From contig QFQM01000195.1 of the NCBI GenBank assembly GCA_003243255.1, forward strand, positions 1-8,297: 8,297 nt of DNA, given 5' to 3'. The notes under the pieces are model-generated. The model was not told where the DNA came from and searched no databases. It saw nothing but the letters and a program-made list of their open reading frames with translations. Below are positions 7,766-8,297 of the stretch, in pieces. Each line of letters opens with the position of its first letter. The first letter of the stretch is position 1. This DNA is from Flavobacterium psychrophilum (GTDB taxonomy: Bacteria > Bacteroidota > Bacteroidia > Flavobacteriales > Flavobacteriaceae). A program made the translations under genes and the position numbers.

Positions 7766-8110
7766 TGTAGGACATTGCTGTTAACACCTGGCAAGCATCT
7801 TGCTTCACTTTTTCTTGCTGCGATCATTTCAGGCACCGAAAATTCCCGAAAGACAAAGCAATGGAACCCTTTCTTGCCCCTCTTTCAGAATCTTCTGCTT
7901 TGTCCAATTCGTCTGTTTCGTCAGGCAAAAAACAAGCTCGCGATTTGAAATGTTTGTTGCATTGGATGAATATTTTATTGCCGATTTAAGAAATAAGAAC
8001 AATTAGATAATTGGCAATTCACTGGTCTCAATACGCCAGCTTAAGGATGGAGAATTTGCATAGACTTAACTGGAATCCGAAAAAAAACAATGGTTGAAAC
8101 TTAAATCCTT
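7766..8110. other. Non-coding spacer upstream of the AraC-family gene
   Basis: This 345-bp stretch between the LytTR gene and the AraC-family gene should contain the AraC promoter and the end of the LytTR transcript. A 68-codon plus-strand frame at 7800-8006 begins with TTG, has no recognisable domain and is treated as chance. An A8 run at 8080-8087 reads as T8 on the minus strand 24-31 bp after the LytTR stop, but no convincing stem precedes it. No matching pair of -33/-7 Bacteroidota promoter motifs was found. Confidence 0.55.
7852..7904. repeat. 9-bp inverted repeat in the AraC upstream region
   Basis: GACAAAGCA (7852-7860) and TGCTTTGTC (7896-7904) are exact reverse complements separated by 35 bases. 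The pair lies upstream of the AraC-family gene. The spacing is long for a terminator hairpin. It could be a pair of half-sites or chance. Confidence 0.3.
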
Positions 8111-8297
8111 CTAATGTCCAGGCAGTTTAGCGATCCACTCAAGAAAGGCTGCCGCCTTCAGTCTGCTTGCCACTATTCCCTCTGGCGCTTTAAGGTTAAG
8201 TTTCACAATTAGCTTCCTTGAAAAGTAACGTTCGATTTCCTGAATACTATTGCGATGAATAATAAACTGTCGGTTCACCCGAAAGAATACCGAGGGG
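8111..8297 (-). CDS. LytTR-domain protein, C-terminal end (cut at right edge)
   Basis: The minus strand encodes the last 61 residues of a protein that begins outside the window, ending at the TAG at 8111-8113. The visible part, P-S-V-F-F-R-V-N-R-Q-F-I-I-H-R-N-S-I-Q-E-I, then strand segments K-L-I-V-K-L-N-L, then I-V-A-S-R-L-K-A-A-A-F-L-E-W-I, matches the second half of a LytTR DNA-binding domain (the F-x-R-V-x-R, I-H-R-N-x-I and v-S-R...F-L-x-W-l positions). In Bacteroidota such domains are usually the output domain of a two-component response regulator, often beside a sensor histidine kinase. The receiver domain is out of view, so that role is inferred. Confidence 0.87.
   Translation of the reverse strand, partial: PSVFFRVNRQFIIHRNSIQEIERYFSRKLIVKLNLKAPEGIVASRLKAAAFLEWIAKLPGH

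Noticed and set aside
7800..8006. 68-codon plus-strand frame upstream of the AraC-family gene
   Set aside because: It has a TTG start, low-complexity phenylalanine-rich content and no recognisable features; likely chance.
8080..8110. A8 run (T8 on the minus strand) after the LytTR stop, considered as a terminator
   Set aside because: No stable stem precedes the T-run; only a 3-bp stem could be drawn.

Overview
The window looks like a chromosomal stretch from a member of the Bacteroidota, most likely a Cytophagales-type organism. The clues are a giant secreted protein with SprB-like and Ig-like modules ending in a type IX secretion (T9SS) C-terminal sorting domain, a LytTR-domain protein, an AraC-family regulator, a lipoprotein of Bacteroidota style, and gene starts without Shine-Dalgarno sequences. 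Base composition is moderate, and no mobile element, CRISPR array or RNA gene was seen.

Layout. Positions 1-387 hold the N-terminal part of a minus-strand exported protein that runs off the left edge. A divergent spacer (388-608) carries a perfect 11-bp inverted repeat. Positions 609-4688 (plus strand) encode a mosaic surface or secreted protein of about 1359 residues. In order it has a signal peptide, seven FG-GAP-like repeats, an Ig-like domain, two SprB-like repeats, two more Ig-like domains, seven RCC1-like repeats, another Ig-like domain and a T9SS type A sorting domain. Twenty bases later comes a small lipoprotein gene (4709-5173), presumably in the same operon.

Positions 5174-5758 are non-coding and contain two strong hairpins read as terminators. 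The rest lies on the minus strand. From right to left it holds the C-terminal end of a LytTR DNA-binding protein (8111-8297, cut by the window), a spacer, an AraC-family regulator (6815-7675, possibly starting at 7765), a DUF1801 protein (6276-6695) and a four-helix membrane protein (5759-6154).

How it fits together: the T9SS cargo and the lipoprotein look like one cell-envelope unit. The regulator, DUF1801 and membrane-protein genes are co-oriented but separated by gaps of about 120 bp, so their functional linkage is uncertain. I found no sign of a defence system or an obviously new multi-gene machine. The most distinctive object is the double seven-repeat (probable double beta-propeller) secreted protein.
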